From contig NZ_CP046973.1 in assembly GCF_009792235.1 (NCBI RefSeq), forward strand, positions 434,001-498,000: a stretch of 64,000 nucleotides of DNA. The letters run 5' to 3'. The notes beneath the pieces were generated by a model. The model was given only the letters and a program-made list of their open reading frames with translations. It did not search any database and was not told where the DNA came from. Numbering within the stretch: position 1 is the stretch's first letter; each line of letters starts with the position of its first letter. Shown here piece after piece: positions 1 through 8,098 of this stretch. The stretch comes from Microcystis aeruginosa FD4 (GTDB lineage Bacteria; Cyanobacteriota; Cyanobacteriia; Cyanobacteriales; Microcystaceae). Made by a program: the position numbers and the translations under genes.

Positions 1-560
1 CTTCGTTCGTACCCGCACTCGCGGATTTTCACAGACTTGATCTTCGATTTCGCCTTCCAGAGGATGTTTGGAAACAGCTGCCGCTTTACAGTGACTTTGG
101 TTTTGCCGTCTTTCAGCTTCGATCTGGAGACATGCGGATCCATCCCATGGCATTGTCGTTTAGGACGCGGAATTCAACGGCCCTTTTCTTCCCGACTGCC
201 CACGTCCATGATGGAAGCGTTCATCCCGTGGCGCAATTCGATCACTCCCTTTACGCACAGGCGGGAGCGTCCCAATGGCGTCGGAATCCGACGTGGCGAT
301 ATCCTCCCGTTGGGGACCTGCGATCGATTTCTGAGTGGGTGCACGGGTCATTCCTGCCTTGCGACGTTATGAACTTCGGCAACTCTATCATGTCAGATAA
401 GACCAAGGGTCTCGTTGATCCACTGACGCCTGTTGCCCGCTGCAAGTTGGCTGGCCCATTGCCAAACCGGGATACCTGGCTACCTGTGTAACCGCTGGCT
501 AACCGATCGTTGCAGCTGCCGATGCCGCGAGCGTCACTTTGCTCCTAGACATGGCAGTGC
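1..560. other. GC-rich stretch without an assignable gene
   Basis: This stretch is visibly richer in G and C than the rest of the window. Several overlapping open frames exist on both strands, but none has a recognisable domain, a good ribosome binding site or a homolog elsewhere in the window. The lack of one dominant frame suggests degraded coding DNA or a structured RNA segment cut by the window edge. I cannot assign it. Confidence 0.4.
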
Positions 561-595
561 GATGCCGAAGGCACTGCGTAGCAGTACGCAATCGC

Positions 596-643
596 CGTAG
601 GGTGCGTTCCCTAATGTGGCTCCTACTGCTCCAGCGATCGATT
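596..643. repeat. Partial copy of the cassette leader repeat
   Basis: The bases from GTAGGGTGCGTTCCC to CAGCGATCGATTT match the start of the leader found again at 5296-5343 and, in its second half, at 3359-3380. Here the match stops exactly where the inverted-repeat element at 645-791 begins, so the leader appears to be interrupted. Confidence 0.6.
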
Positions 644-644
644 T

Positions 645-791
645 GGCGTTGTCAGGTGTAAAGATGAATCAAGCAAAAGGGCGTTGTCAGATCAGAATAT
701 GAAGAATGAATTGCGACACAACGAGAGCCTTACTCTTAAAGCGTTTTCAAGTCTGCTCTGATGCGCCATCATCTTCAAACTTGACAACGCC
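645..791. repeat. 147 bp MITE-like element with terminal inverted repeats
   Basis: The left end GGCGTTGTCAGGTGTAAAGA and the reverse complement of the right end agree at about 20 of 23 positions. There is no coding frame inside. A short non-coding stretch with paired ends fits a miniature inverted-repeat transposable element (inference). It abuts the leader fragment at 596-643. Confidence 0.55.
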
Positions 792-971
792 GAATTGCCA
801 GATATTGGAGTTCACTACTGGCTAGATGCAGGAACGAGGCTGAAATACATTTTGAAAGTCTGGGTTGAGGATTAAAGAGCTTGCGAATTAGTAGTCAGGG
901 TGGGCGTTTGCTCACCTTGCTTTTTCATGCGGTAATATGGAATGAGATGGTGAAACACTGAGACTATAGCT

Positions 972-1346
972 ATGACGCTCGCATCAAATAAACAAACCGC
1001 TATCATTCGTACAGAGCGAGGACTGACAATCGCAGGAACCCGCATCACCCTCTACGATGTGATGGATTATGTGACTGCTCAATATCCACCTAAGTTCATT
1101 CAGGGATTATTTGATCTGACGGAAGAGCAAATTAACACTGCCCTGGCTTATATTGAGGCTAATCGTGCGGATGTAGAGGCTGAGTACCAGCAAGTTCTCA
1201 AAGAAGCTGAAGAACTCCGACAATATTATGAAGAGCAAAATCGTGAGCGAGTGGCTCGAAGTGCTGCTAAGCCGCCAAAACCAGGCACAGAAGCCATTCG
1301 AGCCAAACTTCAAGCGGAAAAAGCCAAGTTGGCATCACGGGCATGA
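972..1346 (+). CDS. DUF433 family antitoxin-like protein
   Basis: A 124-residue protein. Residues 10-75 have the DUF433 pattern (an N-terminal RTERGLTIAGTRI stretch followed by helices), a winged-helix-like fold often encoded next to PIN-like toxins. The C-terminal third is a charged helix rich in Glu, Lys and Ala. Its stop overlaps the start of the DUF5615 gene by four bases (ATGA), so the two are translationally coupled. By analogy with DUF433/DUF5615 pairs it is the antitoxin, probably binding both its toxin and its own promoter; this role is inferred from family and context. Confidence 0.8.
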   Translation: MTLASNKQTAIIRTERGLTIAGTRITLYDVMDYVTAQYPPKFIQGLFDLTEEQINTALAYIEANRADVEAEYQQVLKEAEELRQYYEEQNRERVARSAAKPPKPGTEAIRAKLQAEKAKLASRA

Positions 1347-1738
1347 ATTTTCTAGTTGATCATAACTTACGAGGGCATTCTGTTGTCCTCGCCGGGAGAC
1401 TTGCTGCCAGTGGTTGGCTTGACTTGATCTCGATTCGTTTTATTCTGTTTGAAGAAGTTGGGTTAGCTGTCACGAGCGATGATCGCGTTGTTTGGCGGTA
1501 TGCCCAAGCCAATCAGATGATCCTGATCACCGCTAACCGAAGTATGAAAGGCAAAGATTCTCTGGAGCAAGTGATGCGGGAGGAAAATACCCCCACATCA
1601 TTACCTGTTGTGACAATCGCTAATATTGAGCGACTACTTGCCGAGCCAGATTATCGCGATCGTTGCGTTAATCGTTTGGTTGATATTGTAGTTGATATTG
1701 AAGATTATCAAGGCGCAAGACGCATTTTCATTCCGTGA
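1343..1738 (+). CDS. DUF5615 PIN-like toxin
   Basis: A 131-residue protein starting MNFLVDHNL, the usual beginning of DUF5615 (Mut7-C-like PIN) proteins, with Asp6 as the first candidate metal ligand. Further acidic residues follow in a TSDDRVVW stretch near residue 50, and a LITANRS strand resembles the family core. PIN-like proteins are predicted Mg-dependent RNases. It overlaps the DUF433 gene by four bases, giving a classical toxin-antitoxin operon. The C-terminus is full length and no frameshift is seen. The trailer repeat begins about 60 bases downstream. Confidence 0.8.
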   Translation: MNFLVDHNLRGHSVVLAGRLAASGWLDLISIRFILFEEVGLAVTSDDRVVWRYAQANQMILITANRSMKGKDSLEQVMREENTPTSLPVVTIANIERLLAEPDYRDRCVNRLVDIVVDIEDYQGARRIFIP

Positions 1739-1789
1739 CGCGCCGAATGCTAGAGCCGTTGAAGTCTATCTGTAGGGACACGGCATAAC

Positions 1790-2010
1790 GGGTTCGTTAT
1801 AGCATGATTAACTGCCAATCCCTCTTGAAAAACCCGCTCCCTTCTCCCCACTGCTGTAACAAAAAACAACTATCTCCCGATAGCGATCGCTAAAGGTCGA
1901 ATAATTGTAAATTTTTGTCAAGGGGTGCGGTGAGATCGAAGAATCATCCCTAGAATGAGCCTAAAATTGTCAGGAATTTAGTTAAACAAGGTTTTTGGCA
2001 ATATGCTAAT
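1790..2010. repeat. Trailer repeat, copy 1
   Basis: The sequence around TAGCATGATTAACTGC and then from CTGCTGTAACAAAAAAC to CAATATGCTAAT recurs at 4246-4448, with few mismatches in the 160-base core (1851-2010). A shorter copy lies at 6168-6243. It contains one GCGATCGC octamer and no coding frame. In all three places it follows a two-gene module. Confidence 0.8.
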
Positions 2011-2039
2011 ATTGTATTCATCACTATAACTATATAACC

Positions 2040-2192
2040 ATGAAAATTGACCCTAGCACCATATTGAAAGATTTTTATAAAGTCATTGATCCGTCTTTAG
2101 ATAAGGAGACTTATTTCTTGTCCCCCTGTCAGGTATGCCAGATACATAGAGTTTATTTTTGCTATAATGATCTGGCAACTCTGACAAATTAA
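2040..2192 (+). CDS. Possible 50-residue small protein
   Basis: An ATG at 2040 opens a 50-codon frame ending in TAA at 2192. The peptide has four cysteines (a SPCQVCQ stretch and an FCYND stretch) and no recognised domain. No convincing Shine-Dalgarno sequence precedes it. It may be a real small gene, the leader region of the following gene, or a remnant. Confidence 0.25.
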   Translation: MKIDPSTILKDFYKVIDPSLDKETYFLSPCQVCQIHRVYFCYNDLATLTN

Positions 2193-2223
2193 AAGTCTAA
2201 AAAAAGATTAGGACAGTAAAAAT

Positions 2224-3081
2224 ATGAAAGACACAGATGTTCAAGAATTTGCACTAGCCTATGCTAAAGGTTTGGTTAGTGCAATTCCAGTGATAGGAGG
2301 GTTAACCGTAGAACTACTAAATTTTGCAATTCCTAATCAACGACAAGAGCGAATTGAGACTTTGCTAAATATTCTTGCCTCTAGAGTCTTTAATATATCC
2401 GAGCAAGAATTAAAACAAAAATTTCAATCAACAGACTTTATCGATATTTTTGAAGATGTATTATTGCAGTCCGTCCGAGCGACCAGTCAAGAAAGGCTTG
2501 AATATTTAGCTTCGGTTTTAGAAAAGGGATTAAAAGAGGAAGATTTTGATCGTATCCAGTCTAAAAGACTTTTAGAAATTTTAGAAAAAATTAATGATAC
2601 AGAAGTTCTCCTTCTTCAATATCATGCTTTAAGTCAATATGAAGCAGAAAAACTTCGAGATTTTATGAATATACACGGACGTATTTTTGATAATGATGAT
2701 TTACAAAAAAAAGCGATGTTTGACCATTATTTAGATAATCTAATTACTTTAGGACTTATTGGTCCGTGTGATTGTGAGCCAAAATTCTCAAGTAATAGGC
2801 AATATATAGCAACAGATGATCCAATTTGCGCGACTCAATTAGGTTATATGCTATTACAGTTAATAGATTTAAAATTTGATGCTGATTTTGTAGGTACACC
2901 GATTAATGCTTTAGATGTTTCTAGAGGATTGCTATCAACAACACAGCAACTCAAAAATCAAATTGAATATACTAAAAATAATACATTTCGAGAATTTGAA
3001 AAAGATATGAAACAGGGATTGAATACATTTAACAATGAACTAGAAAGAAAATTTAAACGAATATCTAGAGGACTTTCTTAA
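2224..3081 (+). CDS. Hypothetical AT-rich helical protein
   Basis: A 285-residue protein that I do not recognise. An N-terminal Gly/Ala/Val-rich segment (about residues 15-35, AIPVIGGLTVELL) could be a membrane or amphipathic helix. The remainder is almost wholly helical and charged, with a coiled-coil-like C-terminus (about 240-285). A CDC stretch near residue 180 is the only cysteine cluster. The gene is clearly more AT-rich than its neighbours and sits alone between two repeats, which suggests horizontal acquisition. Proteins of this build (hydrophobic N-terminus, DUF4393-like helical body) occur in accessory and defence regions, but no function can be assigned here. Confidence 0.6.
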   Translation: MKDTDVQEFALAYAKGLVSAIPVIGGLTVELLNFAIPNQRQERIETLLNILASRVFNISEQELKQKFQSTDFIDIFEDVLLQSVRATSQERLEYLASVLEKGLKEEDFDRIQSKRLLEILEKINDTEVLLLQYHALSQYEAEKLRDFMNIHGRIFDNDDLQKKAMFDHYLDNLITLGLIGPCDCEPKFSSNRQYIATDDPICATQLGYMLLQLIDLKFDADFVGTPINALDVSRGLLSTTQQLKNQIEYTKNNTFREFEKDMKQGLNTFNNELERKFKRISRGLS

Positions 3082-3358
3082 AAAAATTAGCGGCTCTTCT
3101 GGTTTCTGTGTGGAAACGAGGTCTATACTGATAGTTTCTTCCGCAAAATAGCGCTAAAAGTCTTGTCTGATAAGTATTTCACAATTCCATAAGCAAAAAT
3201 TATCACACAAAGTCGAGAAGAGCCAATTAGCTTTTATGATAGCACGAACTCACGCATAGATCGCCGCCTCTGGTGTATCTTTCGCCTTCGGTGACGTATC
3301 TCCCCTAGTAATCAGTTTAAGTGTTCTAGGGTCACAACTTCCCGATATCAATACCAGT

Positions 3359-3522
3359 TCTACTGCTCCAGCGATCGATTTTGGGGAACGCACCATGCCC
3401 ATTGATTGAAACTGTGGGTTAAAGTGCGATGCCGCTCTTGTGGGCCTAGTTGGGGAATGTTAGCGAAGATTTCCGATGTTTAGGTTAAAATAGAGGGCAA
3501 AAGTTGCCACAGGGTCAAGCCA
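3359..3522 (+). repeat. Leader repeat upstream of module 1
   Basis: These roughly 164 bases match 5321-5483 at about 95% by eye and end directly at the start codon of the first module gene in both places. The last 60 bases hold an AT-rich GTTTAGGTTAAAATAGAGGG stretch that could contain a -10 element. The identity is far higher than that of the encoded proteins. Confidence 0.8.
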
Positions 3523-3795
3523 ATGACAATCCGTCAACCCCGCTATAGCAAAGAAGAATTTGCCCAACGAGGCGATCTGATTTATCAAACGCAAATACGC
3601 CCACAGGTCGAATTGGGTAATCAGGGCAAAATTGTAGCAATTGACCTTGAAACTGGCGACTTTGAAATTGATGCGCGTGAAATATCTGCTTGCAATAGAC
3701 TCGAAGCTCGTCACCCAGATGCTCAAATCTGGATTGTTCGAGTCGGTTCTCGCTATGTTCGCCGATTTGGTGGACGGACAAAGAGATTAGTATGA
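3523..3795 (+). CDS. Small protein A1 of the protease module
   Basis: A 90-residue protein, related to the one at 5484-5759 (about half of positions identical by eye) and more distantly to 27602-27919. The shared core is an N-terminal basic stretch (RQPRYSKEEFA), then a G-IVAID-ETG-FE segment, an acidic loop, and a PDAQ-W--R-G strand. The alternation of strands and helix resembles DUF5678-like small proteins, but I would not assign a family. Its TGA overlaps the ATG of the aspartic protease-like frame by four bases, so the two were co-translated. This copy is intact although its partner is not. Confidence 0.7.
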   Translation: MTIRQPRYSKEEFAQRGDLIYQTQIRPQVELGNQGKIVAIDLETGDFEIDAREISACNRLEARHPDAQIWIVRVGSRYVRRFGGRTKRLV

Positions 3796-4170
3796 TCGCA
3801 GGAATCGTTAACGCGGATTTTGAGGCGATTATTTCACTTTCGATCTTGTGACTCTGAAGGAAATATTTACGCGCAAGATGCGATCGTTGATACAGGTTTT
3901 AATGGTTGGCTTTCATTGCCACCAGACCTAATCGATCAGCTAAACCTGAAATGGAAAAGACGAGGACGTGCTATTCTTGGTGATGGTAGCGAATGCGTTT
4001 TTAATGTCTATGAAGCTGTCGTAATTTGGGACGGAGATTATTTAACCATACCAATTGATGAAGCTGATTCGGAACCTCTAGTTGGAATGTTATTAATGGA
4101 AGGCTATCAACTCACGGTTCAAGTGTTTGAAGAAGGCAGCGTAGAAATCCGCAAAGTAACTGCCGGCTAA
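3792..4170 (+). pseudogene. Retropepsin-like aspartic protease B1, frameshifted
   Basis: The ATG at 3792 starts MIAGIVNADFEAIISLSIL and then meets a TGA near 3849. The homologous continuation (DSEGNIY-QDAIVDTGFNGW) runs in another frame to 4170. Removing one base near 3849 restores a protein colinear with the relatives at 5756 and 27916. The catalytic DTGF signature is present, as is a late EPLVGM stretch at the position of the second hydrophobic-Gly motif of retropepsins. So the gene descends from a clan AA aspartic protease but reads as broken here. A TTG at 3820 could start a truncated protein that still holds the active site. Confidence 0.7.
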
Positions 4171-4245
4171 CACTGTGTTGGAGCCGACTTCACAAAAAAT
4201 ACCTACAAAAATTACAGGTTATCTGCCGCCGCTCAACTTAGCCGT

Positions 4246-4448
4246 TATACTGAATCGGTTTTTAATAGCATGATTAACTGCGAATCCAAACTGCTGTAAC
4301 AAAAAACAACTATCTCCCGATAGCGATCGCTAAAGGTCGAATAATTGTAAATTTTTGTCAAGGGGTGCGGTCAGACAGAGGAATCATCGCTAGAATGAGC
4401 CTAATTGTCAGGAATTTAGTTAAACAAGGTTTTTGGCAATATGCTAAT
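4246..4448. repeat. Trailer repeat, copy 2
   Basis: It matches 1790-2010, with the near-identical core at 4291-4448. It begins about 75 bases after the broken protease gene. No gene is seen between 4171 and 4623 apart from this repeat. Confidence 0.8.
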
Positions 4449-4623
4449 CTGGCTAACACGCTTTTGGGCGTGATATACCGAAAGTTTCTACATATCGTTA
4501 CTCTGGAGAGTGTTATACAGAAAGTTGACCTATAATATGTAGTTAGGCTGCTTCGTTTTTTGGTTGTGGCTGTCCTTGAAGGTGATTTTTAGAATCACAA
4601 AGTTTTCGTTATTGAGATTTTTT

Positions 4624-5253
4624 ATGCAATCCGGTCTCCGCAGTGGAAAGCTTACAAAATGGAAAGATGAGCGTGGATTTGGTTTTATTCAACCCGTTGA
4701 TGGGAGTCAAGAAGTTTTTTTGCATATTTCTGAAGTTAAAGATGCAACCCGTCGTCCACAAGAAAACGACACGATTTATTACCAGTGCATAGTTGACTCA
4801 GATGGCAAAGTTCGAGCTTACAACGCATTTATTCTGGGAGCAAGAAACAAGTCAGCACCTTCAAGTAGTCGAACTAAACCCTCTGATGCCATCATTTCAA
4901 GCTTTCCGATAGTTGAGGTAGTTCTGTTGTCGCTTCTGCCTTTGGTTGGAGCTATTCATTTTACATGGACGACACGCAATCCCATTCCACTGATTCTTTA
5001 TCCCGTAATGAGTTTAGTGACTTACGCTCTATACGCAGATGATAAATCTCGTGCTAAACGAAAGGATTGGCGAACTTCTGAACAAACGCTACATCTGTGT
5101 GAACTTGCGGGTGGATGGTTGGGTGGGTTTATTGCCCAGCGAATATTGGGCCATAAATGTCAGAAAGAGTCTTATCAAGTCACTTTTTGGGCGATCGTGA
5201 TCATTCATTCTGTTGTATGGCTGTTTTGGCTGTTTTTGGGAGGAACGCTATGA
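4624..5253 (+). CDS. Cold-shock domain plus DUF1294 membrane protein
   Basis: From the ATG at 4624 the protein has 209 residues. Residues 6-70 are a cold-shock/S1-like domain with the RNP1-like KGFGFI-type pattern (here ERGFGFI) and a VFLHIS strand. The C-terminal half (about 95-209) is DUF1294, with four predicted membrane helices and the family's ADDKSRAK--WR and ELAGGWLG patterns. This fusion is well known in bacteria and is thought to tie nucleic-acid binding to the membrane; its job is unknown. Upstream in-frame codons back to 4564 look non-coding, and the CSD begins naturally at the chosen start. It lies alone between a trailer and a leader repeat. Confidence 0.85.
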   Translation: MQSGLRSGKLTKWKDERGFGFIQPVDGSQEVFLHISEVKDATRRPQENDTIYYQCIVDSDGKVRAYNAFILGARNKSAPSSSRTKPSDAIISSFPIVEVVLLSLLPLVGAIHFTWTTRNPIPLILYPVMSLVTYALYADDKSRAKRKDWRTSEQTLHLCELAGGWLGGFIAQRILGHKCQKESYQVTFWAIVIIHSVVWLFWLFLGGTL

Positions 5254-5294
5254 GGTATTGCGATTCTAAAAGCAGCAGCGCGATCGCCGCTCTT

Positions 5295-5483
5295 GTAGGG
5301 TGCGTTCCCTAATGTAAGTCCTACTGCTCCACTGATCGATTTTGGGGAACGCACCATGCCCATGGATTGAAACTGTGGGTTTAAGTGCGATGCCGCTCTT
5401 GTGGGTCTAGTTGGGGAATGTTAGCGAAGATTTCCGATGTTTAGGTTAAAATAGAGGGCAAAAGTTGCCACAGGGTCGCTTCA
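5295..5483 (+). repeat. Leader repeat upstream of module 2
   Basis: The full form of the leader. Its first part is a hairpin-forming inverted repeat with arms at 5299-5309 (GGTGCGTTCCC) and 5344-5355. From 5321 on it matches 3360-3522 at about 95%. It ends at the start of the second small gene. Confidence 0.8.
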
Positions 5484-5759
5484 ATGACAGTTCGACAACC
5501 CCGCTACAGCAAAGAAGAATTCGCTCGACGTGGTAATGAGATTTATGAATCTCAGGTACGTTCTCAAGTGGAGGAGGGAAATCACGGGAGAATTGTGGCG
5601 ATCGACATCGAAACTGGAGCGTTTGAGCTTGCCGACGATACGATTACTGCTACCGATCATCTCTATGAGCGTGTCCCTGATGCTCAACCTTGGGTGATTC
5701 GGATTGGACATAGAGCCGTCTTCCGTTTTGGCAGTCGCAGCCAGAGAAAGCCAGTATGA
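5484..5759 (+). CDS. Small protein A2 of the protease module
   Basis: A 91-residue paralog of the protein at 3523-3795. It keeps the RQPRYSKEEFA start, the G-IVAID-ETG-FE core, a PDAQPW strand and a basic C-terminus. The stop overlaps the ATG of the protease-like frame by four bases, as in the other two modules. The function is unknown; the conserved coupling suggests it is a partner, substrate or inhibitor of the protease (inference). It is intact while the protease is frameshifted. Confidence 0.7.
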   Translation: MTVRQPRYSKEEFARRGNEIYESQVRSQVEEGNHGRIVAIDIETGAFELADDTITATDHLYERVPDAQPWVIRIGHRAVFRFGSRSQRKPV

Positions 5760-6125
5760 TGTTCGGTGTGGTCAATAATAATTGTGAAGCAATCCTCAAG
5801 GTGGCAGTCGGTCGCATTGGCTCACCGAAAATAGCACTCGATGCTATCATTGATACTGGATTCACCAGCTTTTTGTCTTTACCGCTTTCTGTCATCACAG
5901 ATATAGGGCTTGCCTTGGTACTATCGAGATATTGGCACATTAGGGGACGGGAGCGAAGTCGTTTTTGAAATATACAAAGCTTCTGTGATCTGGGATGGTC
6001 AAGAGCAGATTATTGATGTGGCAGCTTCTGATGCAGAGCCGTTAGTGGGGATGGGTCTTTTCTATGGCTTTAAACTTCAGATTGAGGCAGTGGAAGGTGG
6101 GCGCGTTACAATTGAAGCGTTATGA
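5756..6125 (+). pseudogene. Retropepsin-like aspartic protease B2, frameshifted
   Basis: The frame from 5756 encodes MMFGVVNNNCEAIL and a DTGF active-site motif, then leaves the homologous frame at about 5906, where GGG in GATATAGGGCTTGCC has one G too many. The remainder (LGDGSEVVFEIY---VIWDG, then EPLVGM) continues in the next frame to 6125. The lesion is at a different place from that in B1, so the two copies were damaged independently, unless both are sequencing errors. A TTG at 5910 opens the second half, but that part lacks the catalytic Asp. Confidence 0.7.
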
Positions 6126-6167
6126 CTCAGCCAAAGTTATCGGTGAAGACGGTCTAACTTTACCGTT

Positions 6168-6243
6168 ATACTGAATCGGTTTTTAATACCATGATTAACT
6201 GCCAATCCAACTTGAAAAACCCGCTCCCTTCTCCCCGCTCTCC
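6168..6243. repeat. Trailer repeat, partial copy 3
   Basis: TTATACTGAATCGGTTTTTA and the following CATGATTAACTGCCAATCC match 4246-4290, and CTTGAAAAACCCGCTCCC matches 1823-1848. The long core is absent here. Confidence 0.65.
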
Positions 6244-6293
6244 TATAGCTTTTAAACAGGATTTAGTCTGACTATCTAGGGTTTGCTCAATAA

Positions 6294-6366
6294 GTACGGG
6301 CGAAGCATTCGGATAGAAAATCTACGTTTTCACCGATAGGTTATTGCCCGAATGCTTCGCCCCTAC
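6294..6366. repeat. Inverted-repeat hairpin element
   Basis: The arms GTACGGGCGAAGCATTCGG (6294-6312) and its complement at 6348-6366 pair with one mismatch around a 35-base loop. Related GGGCGAA/TTCGCCC hairpins recur at 46.1, 50.1 and 60.1 kb. The rest of 6244-6574 shows no gene. Confidence 0.65.
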
Positions 6367-6574
6367 AGGACGCGGGCCGATGAAGACGCAAGGTTTTGAA
6401 CGACGATTCTCTCAAAATCTTGCACCTGTTTCGCGAGAAAAGCCCCAAAACCCTTACTTTGCCTACATTTCAAATTTATTCAGCAAACCTTATCTAAATT
6501 ACTCGTTAAGACTATGAGCAGGGAGCAGAGAGAAAAAACCTGACTACTGACTGAAAGCTGATCACCGACAAAAC

Positions 6575-7573
6575 CTATCCCAAAACGATCGAATCGCGCA
6601 GGGATTGAATTTCCTCGGTTTGTAAACGCGCCCCAAAAGTAGAAACCACCCGGGCAGCCGCTAGAGAAGCGAGATTTCCCGCCCCTTTGTAACCCATACC
6701 GTGGGTGATACCGTAGAGAAACGCACCTGCATACATATCCCCCGCGCCGACGGTATCGATCGCCTGTACGGGATGGGGGTCAATTTCCAAGAGATTTTCG
6801 CCATCATAGATCAAAGAACCACTGGCACCCCGGGTGATAGCGAATCCTTTGGCAATGGTTTTAAAATAGGCGATCGCTGACTCGATTTCGTCGCTGCTGG
6901 AAATAGTCAAAGCTTCCGACTCATTAGCGAAAACGAAATCTAACCCCGTTCCAATCATTTCCAGTAATCCCTCCAGGAAGAAGATCGCCATATTGGGATC
7001 CGACAGGGATAAAGCGGTTTTGACTCCAGCGGCCTGAGCAATTTCTCGCCCTTTAATAGCGGCAGCTTTGGCAGTGGGAGAGGTGACGAGATAACCTTCG
7101 AGATAGAGATAATCGGCATTAGCGATCGCTGAGGGGACTAATTCTCGTTCGGAAATTTCCCCGGTGATGCCGAGAAAAGTATTCATGGTGCGATCGGCAT
7201 CGGGAGTGACGAAAACTAGACATTTTCCCGTGATTCCCACCTCTTTTTCGCCACCATGTTCATTGGTATGCAAACCACAGGCCCGCAGATCTTGCAGATA
7301 AAACTTACCTAATTCGTCATTACCCACTTTACAGGAATAGAAACCTCTACCCCCCAACTGAGCGATCGCTACTAGGGTATTCGCCGCCGATCCGCCACCG
7401 CTGCGTTTACAATCAAAAGCCAATTTTTCCATCAACTGGGTTTGACGATTTTCGTCCACCAGCGTCATCACTCCTTTATCGATGCCCAATTCTTGCAGTA
7501 ATTCAGGAGAGACTTGAAATTCCATATCGACGAGCGCGTTACCGATCCCATAAACGTTGTATTGTTTGCCCAT
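6575..7573 (-). CDS. PfkB-family sugar/adenosine kinase
   Basis: A 332-residue ribokinase-like protein. It has the N-terminal GIGNALVDMEF strand, the SGGSAANT substrate-loop motif (about 58-65) and the PfkB signature DTVGAGDMYAGAF at 273-285, with Asp279 as the catalytic base and the GAG anion hole before it. Cyanobacterial proteins of this kind are annotated as adenosine kinases, which turn adenosine and ATP into AMP and ADP; the exact sugar or nucleoside cannot be proven from sequence. It is monocistronic, and its promoter must lie in 7574-7670. The length is typical for the family. Confidence 0.85.
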   Translation of the reverse strand: MGKQYNVYGIGNALVDMEFQVSPELLQELGIDKGVMTLVDENRQTQLMEKLAFDCKRSGGGSAANTLVAIAQLGGRGFYSCKVGNDELGKFYLQDLRACGLHTNEHGGEKEVGITGKCLVFVTPDADRTMNTFLGITGEISERELVPSAIANADYLYLEGYLVTSPTAKAAAIKGREIAQAAGVKTALSLSDPNMAIFFLEGLLEMIGTGLDFVFANESEALTISSSDEIESAIAYFKTIAKGFAITRGASGSLIYDGENLLEIDPHPVQAIDTVGAGDMYAGAFLYGITHGMGYKGAGNLASLAAARVVSTFGARLQTEEIQSLRDSIVLG

Positions 7574-7669
7574 AATTTAGTCGATCGCCTAAAAATACTT
7601 TGTTACTGATAGTAGGGAAAGAAGGGGCAAAAAGCTAGGGGCTTTTTTCAGCCGGAGAATACCATAAAC

Positions 7670-7712
7670 AAAAATTATCGGTGTGCTAGTCTCACACACC
7701 GGGTAATTTTTG
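7670..7712 (-). terminator. Hairpin terminator below the 70-residue protein gene
   Basis: AAAAATTATCGGTGTG and CACACACCGGGTAATTTTT form a long imperfect stem around CTAGTCT. Read on the minus strand it ends in an AT-rich arm, fitting a terminator for the gene at 7738-7950. Confidence 0.55.
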
Positions 7713-7737
7713 TTAAGTTTTGTTTAACTAAGCCACT

Positions 7738-7950
7738 TTAAGCCTCATCGTAGGCTTCTAGATCCAACAGATAAAGATAAGGTTCGGCTAATTCCTGCCT
7801 TTGAAAAGCGATCGCTCGCAACAGATGCCAATCCCGCAAAGCCTCGAAAGGGTTACTATACTCATCTTTTTCTAGTCGTTCGGCTAAAGAAGCAATATCA
7901 GCGGCGGTATATTTGGCAATATCTTGATCAGTGAAGCTTATAACTGTCAT
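7738..7950 (-). CDS. Conserved small hypothetical protein
   Basis: A 70-residue, helix-rich acidic protein beginning MTVISFTDQDIAKYTAADIA. I recognise no domain beyond its resemblance to short cyanobacterial hypothetical proteins. The start is preceded by a purine-rich GGAAGGTGT stretch (minus strand) at suitable distance. A terminator-like hairpin follows. It lies between, and opposite to, the SDR gene. Single gene, no frameshift. Confidence 0.6.
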   Translation of the reverse strand: MTVISFTDQDIAKYTAADIASLAERLEKDEYSNPFEALRDWHLLRAIAFQRQELAEPYLYLLDLEAYDEA

Positions 7951-8098
7951 TTCTACACCTTCCTCGACCTTTGTTCTATTTCTAGCCTAACACATATTCT
8001 GAGTTGAAAAAATGTCTTGACCGCCAAGTTAAGAACTGTAAATGAAAGGTTCACTGTGGTACAATTCCAGAAAAAAAGCTATTTTTAGTTGATCTTCT

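Noticed and set aside
37..491. Overlapping frames at the window start as real genes
   Set aside because: No domain, no ribosome site, and several mutually exclusive frames on both strands; composition alone explains them.
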